Shown here piece after piece: positions 17,421-27,170 of a stretch of DNA of 64,000 bases (position 1 is its first letter; each line of letters opens with the position of its first letter). Source of the stretch: Desulfobacteraceae bacterium. Lineage in GTDB: Bacteria; Desulfobacterota; Desulfobacteria; Desulfobacterales; Desulfobacteraceae. The notes beneath the pieces are model-generated. The model did not search any database. It saw only the letters and a program-made list of their open reading frames with translations, and was not told where the DNA came from. The stretch covers positions 1-64,000 of the forward strand of contig JAAEMK010000272.1 in assembly GCA_024225635.1 (NCBI GenBank), read 5' to 3'. Both the position numbers and the translations under genes were made by a program.

Positions 17421-18005
17421 CTATTCAATTTTTATTTCGAAGGCATTGAGCAATGTTAACGCTTCAGGCAGGGAGAATTCCGCCTTCCTTATATTGTTCT
17501 TAAGCGGATCGATGGTGTAGTTGGTACAATTTGTTAAATCGGCCTTAAACAGGTTGGTGTTATGGAAGAGTGAGCCTGAAAAATCCGATTTGGACATGTT
17601 GGCTTCGGAACGATCCGTATTGACAAAATCGCACTCAATTAACGCTGATTTGTAAAGGCTGCATTTTTTGAGGGTGAGGCTGGAAAAAATACAGCTTTTT
17701 ACATTGCATTCCTCCAGGGAGAAATCGATCATCAGTGTGTCGCATTTTGTAAAATCGATCCCCATGATTTTGCAATTGGTAAAAACAACACCCCTGATCT
17801 GTGTGTTAAGAAGTCCGGACAGGGAAAAATTGCAATTGTAAAAGGAGCAGTCTTCAAAAAGGGATGATTCAAAATCCGTATATGAAAAGTTGCAATTTTG
17901 AAATTCGCAGTCAAAGAATAGTTTGTTGGCAATCTTTTGATTTTCCGGGTCTGCTTTGTCAAAAGTCATATCCTGGAATTCGTTTGAGCTGCTGAATCGT
18001 TTCAT
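17421..18005 (-). CDS. pentapeptide-repeat protein
   Basis: A 194-residue protein made almost entirely of five-residue repeats with a central Phe or Leu (CEFQNCNFSYTDFESSLFED, and later ANMSKSDFSGSLFHNTNLFK). These fold into a right-handed quadrilateral beta helix. The size and the short C-terminal non-repeat helix (PEALTLLNAFEIKIE) recall the McbG/Qnr class that mimics DNA and protects gyrase, but that role cannot be inferred from repeats alone. Many repeats carry Cys, which is uncommon. It is monocistronic and convergent with the sensor gene. Confidence 0.75.
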   Translation of the reverse strand: MKRFSSSNEFQDMTFDKADPENQKIANKLFFDCEFQNCNFSYTDFESSLFEDCSFYNCNFSLSGLLNTQIRGVVFTNCKIMGIDFTKCDTLMIDFSLEECNVKSCIFSSLTLKKCSLYKSALIECDFVNTDRSEANMSKSDFSGSLFHNTNLFKADLTNCTNYTIDPLKNNIRKAEFSLPEALTLLNAFEIKIE

Positions 18006-18155
18006 TGATGTCCTTTCTCAAGTCTCCTGCAAAGAAAATGCAACGGCAACGGCAGCGGCAGCGGCAATGGAGGGGGTGATGTGCCGGCAGAACAAAAAGG
18101 CTTCTTTCAGGCAATCAGTCCCCTGGGTTGGTCGCTGGGGCAGAAACAAGCCTTT

Positions 18156-18188
18156 AAAAACAAAAAAGCCCCCTGAAAACAGGGGGCT
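18156..18188 (-). terminator. rho-independent terminator of tRNA-Met
   Basis: A perfect 9-bp stem (18167–18175 with 18180–18188) with a 4-nt loop. On the minus strand it is followed by a run of U residues, just downstream of the tRNA. Confidence 0.88.
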
Positions 18189-18199
18189 CTCGCAAAATC

Positions 18200-18276
18200 T
18201 GGTAGCGATGCAGGGAATCGAACCCCGGACACTGCGGATATGAGCCGCATGCTCTAACCATCTGAGCTACATCGCC
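18200..18276 (-). tRNA. tRNA-Met (CAT), probably elongator
   Basis: A 77-nt cloverleaf read on the minus strand: acceptor GGCGATG paired with CATCGCT (one G-U at the first pair), D arm AGCTCAGATGGTTAGAGC, anticodon loop CTCATAT, T arm with GGTTCGATTCC, and encoded CCA. A CAT anticodon could also be the lysidine-modified Ile2 tRNA. The G-U first pair excludes the initiator, which needs an unpaired first base. Confidence 0.88.
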
Positions 18277-18290
18277 ATAAAAACCAGGAC

Positions 18291-18320
18291 TATATAGCAC
18301 CGAAATTAATGCCCTGTCAA
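18291..18320 (-). promoter_or_regulatory. promoter of tRNA-Met
   Basis: On the minus strand TTGACA (18315–18320) and TATATA (18291–18296) are separated by 18 nt, immediately upstream of the tRNA. Confidence 0.65.
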
Positions 18321-18328
18321 CAAGAAAA

Positions 18329-20539
18329 TCACTTTTGTTGTATTTTTCTTTCAAAGCCGGCTACATTGACCGTGAAATTCTCAAGATTGTCGGGCAGATC
18401 CGAGAACACGATCATGAACGGGACCGACCGGTCCGGTTTGATGTTGACGTTGGATTGATTGTTTCCCGATAAATTTGCAAATTGGGCGTCCATTGCGGCC
18501 ATTTCAAGGCTTTTCAGCTCTTCCTCGGGAATGAGGTTGCCGGAGTAGACCGTTTTTTCCTTTGCCTTGACCTTGTCCTTGGTAATAAGGGTTCCCTTGA
18601 TTTTGATATGGCTGCAGAGGACCTCCGAGGTGTTTACCACCCTGCCAGTAATGACAAAGAGGGTTCCGGCGGATGTGTTGGTCACAAATCGGCCGTTGAC
18701 GCTCTTTTTTTCAGGGGCGAGCCGTATGGGCGCGGGCGGCGGAGGCTGTGGCTTCAGATAGTCGCTCAAATAGGGAATTTTGATTGTTGAGAGGTAGGGG
18801 ATCTCTATACCGTACATGAGGCAGGCACTGTAGCCTCCCAGTGCTATAATGGCCAGTAATAGAATGATCAGCACGGGCTTTCCGATTTTTACGGGTTTCT
18901 TGAACTCCTCGTCAATACCGTAATCAATGGGCGGTGGCGGCTCAATGGCTACCTCTTTCCTGGGTTCCGGCTCCTCGGCAGGGGGGGCTTGCTCCGGCTC
19001 CGGCTCTTGCGCTTGCTCCTCCACGGGGGGCGCAAGTTCGAAAACCTCTTCCGTGTCCGCCTCCGGAACACCGGTGTCGGCGGGAAGATCCGGTTCCGGT
19101 TCTATTGCCTCTTCCTCCGGGACTTCCAATTTCAAGGGTTCTTCCTGCTCTTCGGGTTCTATCAGCTCTTCCTGCTCTTCAAGCATCTCGTCAAACTCGG
19201 AGAGATCGATCTCTTCCTCTTCCTCCGGTTCGGCTGTCTCTGCCGCAGCCGCAGGCTCGGTTATGTCGGGTTCCTGGGTGTCCATGTCCAGGTTCAGGTC
19301 CAGGTCCACGTCGAGTTCGAGGTTGAACTCCGTATCCCCTTCCTTGGCTTCCTCTTCGTCAGGCCCTTCAAGGCTGGAGAGATCCAGATCGTCATCTTCC
19401 AGTTCGAATTCGAGCTCGTCATAGAGTTCAAGGTCGTCATCCCGTTCCGGTTCGGCCGGTTGGGTGTCGTCCCCGAGATCGAGTTCCAGGTCGAGATCCC
19501 CAGTTCCCGTCTCTTTTTCCGGTTCAAGCTCTTTGTCGGGTGCCGGGGCGGGCGGTTCCTCCTCGAGGTCGAACTCAAGTTCTTCCCCGAGATCGAGTTC
19601 CAGGTCGAGCTCCCCCGGTTCCGTCTCTTTTTCCGGTTCAAGCTCTTTGTCGGGTGCCGGGGCGGGCGGTTCCTCCTCGAGGTCGAACTCAAGGTCTTCC
19701 CCAAGGTCGAATTCCAGGTCGAGATCCCGGGGCTCCGGATCTTCTTCAATTTCAAGGTCTTCGGCCGGCTCCGGGGCGGGCGGTTCCTCCTCGAGGTCGA
19801 ACTCAAGTTCTTCCCCAAGGTCGAATTCCAGGTCGAGATCCCGGGGCTCCGGCTCTTCTTCAATTTCAAGGTCTTCGGCCGGCTCCGGGAGGGCCGGTTC
19901 CTCTACGAGGTTTAGCTCAAGGTCGTCCCCGAGGTCGAATTCCAGGTCGAGATCCCGGAGTTCCGGGTCTTCTTCAAGTTCAAGATCTTCGGCCGGTTCC
20001 TCCTCGAGGTTTAGCTCAAGGTCGTCCCCGAGGTCGAATTCCAGATCGAGATCCCCGGCTTCCGGCTCTTCTTCAAGTTCAAGATCTTTGGCCGGTTCCG
20101 GGGCGGGCGGCTCCTCCTCGAGATCGAGTTCCAGGTCGTCACCGAGGTCGAATTCCAGGTCAAGGTCCCCCGGTTCAGGCTCTTCTTCAAGGTCAAGGTG
20201 TTCGGGGGCTTCCGGGACGGCAGGTTTCTCCTCAAGTTCCGATTTAAGGTCGTCCTCGAGGTCAAGCTCGCCCGGTTCCAGCTCTTCTTTCAAGTCATCA
20301 TCGAGCCGGAACTCTTCCAGTTCCTCGGTTTCATCAAGGTCTTTTTCAAGCCCGAGATCCTCGGGCTCAATGGCCTTGTCAATGTCATCACCAAGATCAA
20401 GGGGTTTGATGGAAGGGGCGGGGGGGTAGGCCGTGAACACATGTTTGCACTGGCTGCAGCGAACCTTGGACCCTTCTTTTTGTAGAAGGGATTCATCAAG
20501 ATTGAACCGTATTGAGCACTTTTCACATGTGATAATCAT
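18329..20539 (-). CDS. zinc-ribbon, acidic-repeat, DUF3426 membrane protein
   Basis: A 736-residue protein in three parts. First, an MJ0042-type zinc ribbon with Cys5-x2-Cys8 and Cys28-x2-Cys31. Second, about 480 residues of extremely acidic sequence with seven copies of a module containing DLDLEFDLG, mostly 36 residues long and joined by Pro-rich EEEPPAPEPA linkers. Third, one membrane helix (PVLIILLLAIIALGGYSACL) and a C-terminal DUF3426 domain likely outside the cytoplasm. The zinc-ribbon–TM–DUF3426 layout is common in delta-type proteobacteria; the giant acidic middle is unusual. It follows hpt by 17 nt and is probably in the mnmG–cbpA–hpt operon. Function unknown. Confidence 0.8.
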   Translation of the reverse strand: MIITCEKCSIRFNLDESLLQKEGSKVRCSQCKHVFTAYPPAPSIKPLDLGDDIDKAIEPEDLGLEKDLDETEELEEFRLDDDLKEELEPGELDLEDDLKSELEEKPAVPEAPEHLDLEEEPEPGDLDLEFDLGDDLELDLEEEPPAPEPAKDLELEEEPEAGDLDLEFDLGDDLELNLEEEPAEDLELEEDPELRDLDLEFDLGDDLELNLVEEPALPEPAEDLEIEEEPEPRDLDLEFDLGEELEFDLEEEPPAPEPAEDLEIEEDPEPRDLDLEFDLGEDLEFDLEEEPPAPAPDKELEPEKETEPGELDLELDLGEELEFDLEEEPPAPAPDKELEPEKETGTGDLDLELDLGDDTQPAEPERDDDLELYDELEFELEDDDLDLSSLEGPDEEEAKEGDTEFNLELDVDLDLNLDMDTQEPDITEPAAAAETAEPEEEEEIDLSEFDEMLEEQEELIEPEEQEEPLKLEVPEEEAIEPEPDLPADTGVPEADTEEVFELAPPVEEQAQEPEPEQAPPAEEPEPRKEVAIEPPPPIDYGIDEEFKKPVKIGKPVLIILLLAIIALGGYSACLMYGIEIPYLSTIKIPYLSDYLKPQPPPPAPIRLAPEKKSVNGRFVTNTSAGTLFVITGRVVNTSEVLCSHIKIKGTLITKDKVKAKEKTVYSGNLIPEEELKSLEMAAMDAQFANLSGNNQSNVNIKPDRSVPFMIVFSDLPDNLENFTVNVAGFERKIQQK
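19455..20175 (-). repeat. ~108-bp acidic coding repeats
   Basis: Seven diverged copies of a unit of about 36 codons inside the DUF3426 gene. One unit is shortened. The skewed composition also opens long reading frames on the opposite strand, which are artefacts. Confidence 0.8.
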
Positions 20540-20556
20540 GGTTTTCCCCTTGTTTG

Positions 20557-21072
20557 CTATAGTTTCAGATCAAATATTGCTGGAAGATTCCTGTAGAGTT
20601 CGTTGTAGTCAAGTCCGTAGCCGACAATGAATCCTTTTTCAAGTGTGAAACATGAGTACGTCACATCGATTTCTGTTTCCCGGCGTTCATGCTTGTTGAT
20701 CAGGGTGCATATTTTTACGGAAGCGGGGTTCAGGGTCTTGATATATTCCAGGAGCGCAGAAAGTGTGTTTCCCGTATCAACAATGTCTTCAACCAGCAGC
20801 ACATCCTTGCCTTCAAGGTCTATGTCGGGTTTTTTGGTGAATGTCATCTCTCTTGTTGACGTTGTGCCGGAATAGCTGGAGACACCGATCAGGTCTATCT
20901 CATGGTCGATGGTGATTGCTCTTGTCAGGTCGGCAAGAAAAACAAAGGCACCTTTGAGGACACCTGCAAGCACAAGATTCTTACCTTCGTAATCACTTGA
21001 TATCCGGTGTCCTGTCTCTTTTACCTGGGTTCGTATCTCCTCTTCGGAGATCATGGGGATAAGTTGTGTCAT
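20557..21072 (-). CDS. hpt: hypoxanthine phosphoribosyltransferase
   Basis: A 171-residue type I phosphoribosyltransferase that salvages hypoxanthine and guanine with PRPP. The PRPP-binding loop VLLVEDIVDTGNTL is at 91–104 and the flexible-loop region SSYSGTTSTRE at about 65–75. KGAFVFLADL near residue 40 and the C-terminal FIVGYGLDYNELYRNLP are hallmarks of Hpt. Length is normal. It lies 8 nt after the DnaJ-like gene. Confidence 0.95.
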   Translation of the reverse strand: MTQLIPMISEEEIRTQVKETGHRISSDYEGKNLVLAGVLKGAFVFLADLTRAITIDHEIDLIGVSSYSGTTSTREMTFTKKPDIDLEGKDVLLVEDIVDTGNTLSALLEYIKTLNPASVKICTLINKHERRETEIDVTYSCFTLEKGFIVGYGLDYNELYRNLPAIFDLKL

Positions 21073-21080
21073 AAAATGAT

Positions 21081-21995
21081 TTATAATCCGGTTTGAGCCA
21101 TTTTTTCAACTAATTTTTTCTGGGCGTCATCGAGCTTCCCGGGCATGTTGACCTGAATTTCGACAAAGAGATCACCGCAGCCCCCTCCGTTTATAAGGGG
21201 AATGCCCTGGTCTGCAAGACGCATTTTTGCCTTGTGCCTCGTTCCCTGGGGGACGTTGAGGCTGATGTTTTTTCCCCGTGGGGTTCTGATTTCTATCTTT
21301 GTTCCCAGAAGTGCCTGGGTCAGCTTGATCTCCTTTGTCGTGTGAACATCGTTGCCGTCGATTCTAAATCCCGGTGTGGGCATGGGTCTTGACTTGATGA
21401 ACAGATCTCCCTGCTGGCCGCCGTATGGGCTGGCCTCACCCTTGCCGGCAACCCGTATCTTTTTGCCCTGGATCATGCCTTTGGGAATCTTGACATTAAT
21501 GGTGTCGGTGGTGTTGCCGCGGTTGATGGTGATGGTCTTGCTGGTACCCGTGATCATCTCTTCCAGGGTCAGGGCTGCTTCGTACTCGAGATCGCTTCCC
21601 TTCATCTGCCGGGGCCTGGCCTGGCGGCCTCCCATGCCCTGGCCAAACGGGCTGCCGCCCATTCCTCCCCGGCCGCCAAAGCCCCTGCTGCCGCCGCCGC
21701 CAAAGCCGAACTCCTTGAGGATGTCGCCGATGTCGAAGTTGCTGAAAATATCCTCCTGGGAGAATCGCTGCTGGAAATCCGCAGACCCGTAAGTGTCGTA
21801 CTGGCGGCGTTTCTCCTTGTCGCTCAATACGGCATAGGCTTCGCTGATCTCTTTGAATTTGGCCTCAAAGGCCTTGTTGCCGTTGGCCTTGTCAGGGTGG
21901 TATTTGAGGGCTAATTTTCGGTAGGCTTTTTTTATTTCAGCGTCTGAGGCCGTTTTCTCGACCCCGAGGATTTTATAGTAGTCGGTTTCTGGCAT
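21081..21995 (-). CDS. DnaJ-class co-chaperone (CbpA type)
   Basis: A 304-residue protein with an N-terminal J domain (HPD at 33–35, which stimulates DnaK ATPase), a Gly/Phe-rich linker and a C-terminal substrate-binding domain. The Cys-rich zinc-finger domain of true DnaJ is absent, so this is a CbpA-like class II J protein. The fold signatures [19 protein letters not shown] and RLADQGIPL are present. It is between mnmG and hpt. Confidence 0.92.
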   Translation of the reverse strand: MPETDYYKILGVEKTASDAEIKKAYRKLALKYHPDKANGNKAFEAKFKEISEAYAVLSDKEKRRQYDTYGSADFQQRFSQEDIFSNFDIGDILKEFGFGGGGSRGFGGRGGMGGSPFGQGMGGRQARPRQMKGSDLEYEAALTLEEMITGTSKTITINRGNTTDTINVKIPKGMIQGKKIRVAGKGEASPYGGQQGDLFIKSRPMPTPGFRIDGNDVHTTKEIKLTQALLGTKIEIRTPRGKNISLNVPQGTRHKAKMRLADQGIPLINGGGCGDLFVEIQVNMPGKLDDAQKKLVEKMAQTGL

Positions 21996-22070
21996 TATAT
22001 CGTTGTTCCTTTGTTAAAATTCGTGTCCCGGTATTTCATGGTATAAAAAATAACTAACATCCCATCAAAG

Positions 22071-23954
22071 TCAAGTGGCGGACTTGCGCTCCAGGGCCGT
22101 TATGGCCACCATGATCACGGACAGGGCGGCGGGGGTCATGCCGTCGATTCTCGACGCCTGGCCCAGGGATTCGGGCATCACATTGGCAAGCTTTTCCTTC
22201 AGCTCGTTGGAGAGCCCGTGGATGGTTCGAAAGTCCATGCTTTTCGGGATCCTGATTCTTTCCATGTCCTTGAACTTCTTGATTTCGTTGAGCTGGCGGG
22301 CGATATACCCCTCGTACTTGACTTCGATCTCCACCTGCTGCCGTATCCTCGGTGATACCGGGGGCTCTGCCGGGGCAAAACGCTCCACGGCCGAGTAGCC
22401 GATACCGGCGCGCTTGAGCATCTGGTCAAGCTTGAGCCCGGTGGTGATGGGGGGGGAACCGGCAGCGCCGAGCCAGTCGTTGGTATGGGTGCCGGGTTTG
22501 ACGATAACGGTTCGTATCCTTGAGATCTCGCTTTCGGTGCCGGCCTTGATTTCCCGGGCCCGGGCAAGGGTATCATCGTCCACCAGGCCGAGTTCATGTC
22601 CTTTTTCGGCAAGCCTCAGGTCCGCATTGTCTTCCCTGAGCATCAGCCTGTACTCGGCCCGGGAGGTGAACATCCGGTAAGGTTCCCTTGTTCCCCTGGT
22701 TACGAGATCGTCGATCATTACACCCATGTATGCTTCCGAGCGGTCCAGGATGAACGGCTTGCGCTTCTGGATCATGCAGGCTGCGTTGATTCCCGCCCAC
22801 ATTCCCTGGGCGGCAGCCTCCTCATAGCCCGAGGTGCCGTTGATCTGGCCGGCCAGGTAGAGGCCATTGAGGCGTTTTGTCTCCAGGGTCGGATTGAGCT
22901 CCAGGGGATTGATGTAGTCATATTCGATGGCATAGCCGGGCCGCATGATCTCGGCCTGCTCCAGTCCTTTGACCGACCGGACGAAATCGATCTGGATATC
23001 CACGGGAAGGGAGTTTCCAAGGCCCGAGGCGTAGATCTCCTCGGTGTCGATTCCTTCGTGCTCGAGGATGATCTGGTGCTGCTCCCGGTCCGGGAACTTG
23101 ACGATCTTGTCCTCAAAGGAAGGGCAGTACCGGGCTGATTGGCCGATGATGCTGCCGCCGTAGAGGGCGGAGTGTTTCAGGTTGCGCTTTACAAGGTCGT
23201 GGGCCTGTTTGCTGGTGTGCCCGATATAACTCGGCAGCATGGGGCGTGTGACCTCTCCGGTGGAATAGGAAAAGGGGGTCGGATCCGGGTCGGAATCCTG
23301 GTTGGCAAATTGGGAAAAATCGATGGTTGCCCGGGCAAGCCTCGGCGGGGTGCCGGTCTTCATTCTGCCCAGGGTAAAACCCGCCTTGGCAAGGGAGGCT
23401 GCAAGGCCGATGGAAGCAAACTCCCCGGCCCTTCCCGCATCGATCCTGGAGGAGCCGATGTGAACCACGCCCTTGAGAAAGGTGCCCGTGGCAAGGACCA
23501 CCGCGTCTGCTGAATACCCGAATCCGGTGGCTTCGACGATTCCAACGACCCGGTTGTTCTCAATGACCAGCTCTTCCACCATCATCTGCTTGAAATCGAG
23601 CCCGGAAGTGGTTTCTATGATCGTTTTCATGGCCCGGTGGTAGCGCAGCTTATCGTTCTGGGTCCGGGTCGAGTGGACGGCCGGGCCTTTTCGCGTGTTC
23701 AGGGTGCGGTACTGGATGGCCGAGGCATCCGAAACCTTGGCCATATAGCCGCCCAGGGCATCAATCTCCTTGACAAGCTGGCCCTTTGCCATGCCCCCGA
23801 TGGAGGGGCTGCAGGGCATGGCCGCCACCTTGTCGAGATCGATGGCGGCAAGCAGGGTCCGACAGCCCATGTTGGCTGCGGCAAGGGCCGCTTCGCATCC
23901 GGCATGGCCTGCTCCTACAACAATGACATCATATTTTTTTCTGTAAAATTTCAT
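22071..23954 (-). CDS. mnmG: tRNA uridine-5-carboxymethylaminomethyl modification enzyme MnmG
   Basis: A 627-residue FAD protein. With MnmE it installs the cmnm5 group on wobble U34 of certain tRNAs. The N-terminal [14 protein letters not shown] (G14-x-G16-x2-G19) binds FAD. The family signatures [39 protein letters not shown]-type [10 protein letters not shown], and [12 protein letters not shown] with the conserved Cys are all present. Length matches the family. It is the first gene of a probable operon with the J protein, hpt and the DUF3426 protein. Confidence 0.96.
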   Translation of the reverse strand: MKFYRKKYDVIVVGAGHAGCEAALAAANMGCRTLLAAIDLDKVAAMPCSPSIGGMAKGQLVKEIDALGGYMAKVSDASAIQYRTLNTRKGPAVHSTRTQNDKLRYHRAMKTIIETTSGLDFKQMMVEELVIENNRVVGIVEATGFGYSADAVVLATGTFLKGVVHIGSSRIDAGRAGEFASIGLAASLAKAGFTLGRMKTGTPPRLARATIDFSQFANQDSDPDPTPFSYSTGEVTRPMLPSYIGHTSKQAHDLVKRNLKHSALYGGSIIGQSARYCPSFEDKIVKFPDREQHQIILEHEGIDTEEIYASGLGNSLPVDIQIDFVRSVKGLEQAEIMRPGYAIEYDYINPLELNPTLETKRLNGLYLAGQINGTSGYEEAAAQGMWAGINAACMIQKRKPFILDRSEAYMGVMIDDLVTRGTREPYRMFTSRAEYRLMLREDNADLRLAEKGHELGLVDDDTLARAREIKAGTESEISRIRTVIVKPGTHTNDWLGAAGSPPITTGLKLDQMLKRAGIGYSAVERFAPAEPPVSPRIRQQVEIEVKYEGYIARQLNEIKKFKDMERIRIPKSMDFRTIHGLSNELKEKLANVMPESLGQASRIDGMTPAALSVIMVAITALERKSAT

Positions 23955-24032
23955 GGGAATGTAATATATATCCGGTTTCCGTCCGGGTCAAGACAAGAAG
24001 AGCGCGGGCGATAACAAGGGGAAGATTTTTAG

Positions 24033-24953
24033 ATGAGCATCAAGCGGCGCTATTCAGACTATAACGGCTATCTTCGGTCGATCTTCGGCCAGCGGGTTCA
24101 GAAGATTACCGTGGATACGGGACTGGGATGTCCCAACCGGGACGGAACCATTGCCTCGGGGGGATGTATATACTGTAACTCCAAGGGATCCGGTTCCGGA
24201 CTCTTCAGCAAGGGACTGTCCATCAATGAGCAGATTGAGAGGGGCAGAAGGGCCATGATACGGCGCTACAAGGCGAGCAAGTTCCTTGTCTACTTCCAGT
24301 CCTATACCAACACCTATACCAGTTGTGCCAACATGAAACGGATGTATGACGAGGCCCTTTCGGTACCCGGAATGGTCGGCATGGCCATCGGCACCCGGCC
24401 CGACTGTGTTGATGATGAAAAACTGGACCTCATTGCCTCCTATGCCTCGGAATATCTTGTCTGGGTGGAGTACGGGCTGCAGTCGGTCCACGATTCAACC
24501 CTGAAACGGATCAACCGGGGCCACGATTTTGAATGTTTCAAGCAGGCGGCTGCCATGACCCGGGAAAGGGGCGTCAATGTATGCGCCCATGTGATCCTGG
24601 GGCTGCCCGGGGAGGACCGCGCCATGATGCTTGAAACGGCAAAGGTGCTGGGCGATCTTGGCATCGACGGGGTCAAGCTTCATCTCCTCTATGTCGTCAA
24701 GGGCACCCCCCTCGAGGAGATGTGGAAAAGGGGAGAATACCGCTGCCTTGAACAACGGGAGTATGTGGATATCCTGTGTGATTTCCTGGAGCTTCTTCCC
24801 AAAGAGGTGATCATCCAGCGTGTTACAGGGGATCCGCACCCTGAAGAGCTTGCGGCGCCTGCATGGTCCGTGGAGAGAAATGAAACCTTTAAGATGATCC
24901 AGGATACCATGGTGGCAAGGGACTCGTTCCAGGGCAAACTGTTTTCAAAATAG
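24033..24953 (+). CDS. radical SAM protein, TIGR01212/YhcC family
   Basis: A 306-residue radical SAM enzyme. The cluster Cys residues sit in LGCPNRDGTIASGGCIYCNS, a spacing characteristic of the YhcC/TIGR01212 family rather than the usual CxxxCxxC. QSYTNTYTS, GTRPDC, EYGLQS and VCAHVILGLPGEDR follow in the Elp3-like order. The biochemical role of this conserved family is not settled. The gene is divergent from mnmG and convergent with the next gene. Confidence 0.9.
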   Translation: MSIKRRYSDYNGYLRSIFGQRVQKITVDTGLGCPNRDGTIASGGCIYCNSKGSGSGLFSKGLSINEQIERGRRAMIRRYKASKFLVYFQSYTNTYTSCANMKRMYDEALSVPGMVGMAIGTRPDCVDDEKLDLIASYASEYLVWVEYGLQSVHDSTLKRINRGHDFECFKQAAAMTRERGVNVCAHVILGLPGEDRAMMLETAKVLGDLGIDGVKLHLLYVVKGTPLEEMWKRGEYRCLEQREYVDILCDFLELLPKEVIIQRVTGDPHPEELAAPAWSVERNETFKMIQDTMVARDSFQGKLFSK

Positions 24954-24960
24954 GCCGCCC

Positions 24961-25785
24961 CTAATCCGGGCACGAAATTGCGGCAAGCGTCTCCCTGACC
25001 AGCCGGTGGATCTCTCCGCTCTCCTGCATGGATTTGATGATGGTGTTCAACTGTTGCTTGAAATCTTTCTTGTAGAAAAAGCGTCCCCCGTTTCTGTTGG
25101 TGAATCCGAGAAAGCCGTGTTGAATGGAAATGGTGGGGCCCTTAATAATGGGCAGGTGGCCCTTTGCCGGATCATATATACCGCATTTACGCAGTTTGGC
25201 TAATTCCCAGAGGATGGAGTGGTTGTCGTTGACATAGACATCGATGCGTCCCGTGGCAAGTTTCAGGAGGTTCTGCCGGTTACCCTTTGCCTCTTCGACC
25301 TGGATGGTCCCGGCCTTGACCGCCAGGACATAGGCGGGGTCCTTTGAAATCACAAACCCGCGGTTTTTCCCTATCCGCAGGCCCAGGAAGTCCCGGGGCC
25401 ATTGGGATAGACCCCGCTGTCCGGTGACCCTGGGGGTGGTAAAGGCGGTGAGCCGTTCCTCCAGGATCGGGACGGAATAGTCCATGTAAGGCCTCTTGCC
25501 GGGATGGAAGTAGGGCGGGTAGATGGCAAATCCCTTGCCGGTCTCCAGCATATTGAGCCCCCGTTTCCAGGGAACGGCCTTGATGGTGACGGTGTAGCCG
25601 GTCATGCGGTCAAATGCCCGGGTCAGAATCCGGGTGTAGATTCCCTTGATCCGGTTCTTTTCCTGGTAACTGTAAGGGGGGTAGCTTTCATCGCAATATA
25701 CGGTGACGTTGACCCGGGCGTGGAGTTGGCCCGTGAAGAGAATCAGTGTCAGCGTCAGTATCCAGTATCTGAAATGTTTCATCAA
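24961..25785 (-). CDS. periplasmic solute-binding protein, family 3-like
   Basis: A 274-residue protein with a signal peptide (KHFRYWILTLTLILFTGQLHA). It then resembles the extracellular domain of family 3 amino-acid-binding proteins: YCDESYPPYSYQ near the start, GIYTRILTRAFDRM, and two-lobe strand patterns around KNRGFVISKD and GRIDVYVNDN. No ABC permease or ATPase gene is adjacent, so it may be an orphan receptor. It lies downstream of apbE on the same strand, with a 177-nt gap that argues for separate transcription. Confidence 0.7.
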   Translation of the reverse strand: MMKHFRYWILTLTLILFTGQLHARVNVTVYCDESYPPYSYQEKNRIKGIYTRILTRAFDRMTGYTVTIKAVPWKRGLNMLETGKGFAIYPPYFHPGKRPYMDYSVPILEERLTAFTTPRVTGQRGLSQWPRDFLGLRIGKNRGFVISKDPAYVLAVKAGTIQVEEAKGNRQNLLKLATGRIDVYVNDNHSILWELAKLRKCGIYDPAKGHLPIIKGPTISIQHGFLGFTNRNGGRFFYKKDFKQQLNTIIKSMQESGEIHRLVRETLAAISCPD

Positions 25786-25962
25786 TTATCCGGTGCCATG
25801 GGGTTGCGGCCGGTTAAATATCTCCCCTGCCGATTTATTCTTCCTGAAAAAATAAGCTTTTATAAACTTATTATGGGGCCGGGAGTGTGTCAAACACAAA
25901 ATTCGATGCGCATTTGCGGAACCGGCAGGGGATGCCGGTTCGCTACCGGAAAAATGGAGAGC

Positions 25963-26997
25963 TTAATGATTGGGAAAATGGTCCGAGGTCCAGTCCTGGA
26001 AGGCGCCGTCTGCTTTTCTGACAACGATGAGGCATTCCACCGTGTCGAGGCTGTTGACGATCCGGATGCCCTTTTCCGGGGGCATCACCATCAGTGCGGT
26101 GGCCAGCCCGTCCGCAAAGGTGCAGTCCGCTGCAATGACCGAGGCGCTCACCACCCCTGTGTCAACCGGATATCCGGTGGTGGGATCGATGATGTGGGAG
26201 TAGGACTTGTTGTCGATGGTGACAAAGTTCCGGTAATCTCCGCTGGTGGCAAGGGCCTTGTCCCTGAGCCGGATCGACCGGTAGAGGCTGCGGACGGAGG
26301 AGCCTTTTTCCGGTCGTGAGATCCCCACGGTCCAGGGCAGGTTGCCGGGCTTGGCGCCCCTGGCAAATACCTCTCCTCCGATTTCAACGATAAAACTGTC
26401 GAAGCCGGACTCTTCAATCAGCCGGGCCACGGCATCGACCCCGAACCCCTTGGCTATGGAGCCAAGATCCAGTGTGACCCGGGTCTCTTTTTTCTGAAGG
26501 GCGTTGTCAAGGATGTCGATCTTGTGAAATCCGGTCTGTTTCAACAGGGCGGTGATCTCTCCCGGGGCCGGCAGTGTGGTGCGCGCCTCCTTTGTGCCAA
26601 AGCCCCAGAAGTCCACCAGGGGTTTCAGGGTGCCGTCCCAGGCGCCGCAGGTCAAATCGTACAGGCGGCTTGCCTGGCCAATGACCAGGGCAAAATCAGG
26701 GGATATGGTGAACCGTACATTCTTTTCGGACCTGTTGAACCGTGAAAGTTCACTTGTGGGTGAGAACATGGACATGCTCTGGTTGACCATGGCAAGCCTT
26801 GAGTCGATGCGCTTTTTCAACAGGCCGGCGTCAACGCTCCGGTCCCCCATCACCGTGACGGAATAGGTGGTTCCCATGGTAAAGCCGGTGATCCGGTGCT
26901 TTTGAAGGGAACCGGCCTTGGCGGAAGCTTCGACCGTAAGAAGGGGAAAGGCAGACAGAAAAACAAGGGTAAGCAGGAATTTTTTTAAGTGGGTCAT
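25963..26997 (-). CDS. apbE: FAD:protein FMN transferase ApbE
   Basis: A 344-residue exported protein with a signal peptide (residues 1–25). It attaches FMN covalently to Thr in (S/T)GAT motifs of Rnf, Nqr and related subunits. Family signatures are FTMGTTYSVTV, LDLGSIAKGFGVDAV, IEIGGEVFARG, IDPTTGYPVDTG and a C-terminal TFADGLATALMVM with the metal-binding Asp. Its position after the rnf genes fits its role in maturing RnfG. Confidence 0.94.
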   Translation of the reverse strand: MTHLKKFLLTLVFLSAFPLLTVEASAKAGSLQKHRITGFTMGTTYSVTVMGDRSVDAGLLKKRIDSRLAMVNQSMSMFSPTSELSRFNRSEKNVRFTISPDFALVIGQASRLYDLTCGAWDGTLKPLVDFWGFGTKEARTTLPAPGEITALLKQTGFHKIDILDNALQKKETRVTLDLGSIAKGFGVDAVARLIEESGFDSFIVEIGGEVFARGAKPGNLPWTVGISRPEKGSSVRSLYRSIRLRDKALATSGDYRNFVTIDNKSYSHIIDPTTGYPVDTGVVSASVIAADCTFADGLATALMVMPPEKGIRIVNSLDTVECLIVVRKADGAFQDWTSDHFPNH

Positions 26998-27034
26998 GAA
27001 ATCTTCTATCTTTGTTACAGGTCCATAAATAAGG

Positions 27035-27068
27035 AGGCAGAGAACCTGAAAGAACAGGTCCTCTGCCT
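27035..27068. terminator. hairpin between the cyclic-nucleotide-binding gene and apbE
   Basis: Arms 27035–27048 and 27055–27068 form a 14-bp stem with one mismatch and a 6-nt loop. There is no strong U-run. It may attenuate transcription from the rnf operon into apbE or protect the mRNA end. Confidence 0.45.
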
Positions 27069-27170
27069 TGATTTGCCGATACGTTTTATAGTTCCCCGCA
27101 TTTGAACGGAGCCTGGCTCCTGTTTACAGGCAAGCAGGCGTAAATTCAAGTGCGAACATCCATAGACGTG

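Noticed and set aside
18038-18070. Short GCAACGGCAACGGCAGCGG-type repeat before the pentapeptide gene
   Set aside because: Few imperfect hexamer copies in a non-coding leader; likely simple-sequence drift.
18989-20429. Several long open frames on the plus strand, including Ser/Arg-rich and Phe/Val-rich ones
   Set aside because: They mirror the acidic Asp/Glu/Leu repeats of the minus-strand DUF3426 gene; biased codon composition removes stops on the opposite strand.
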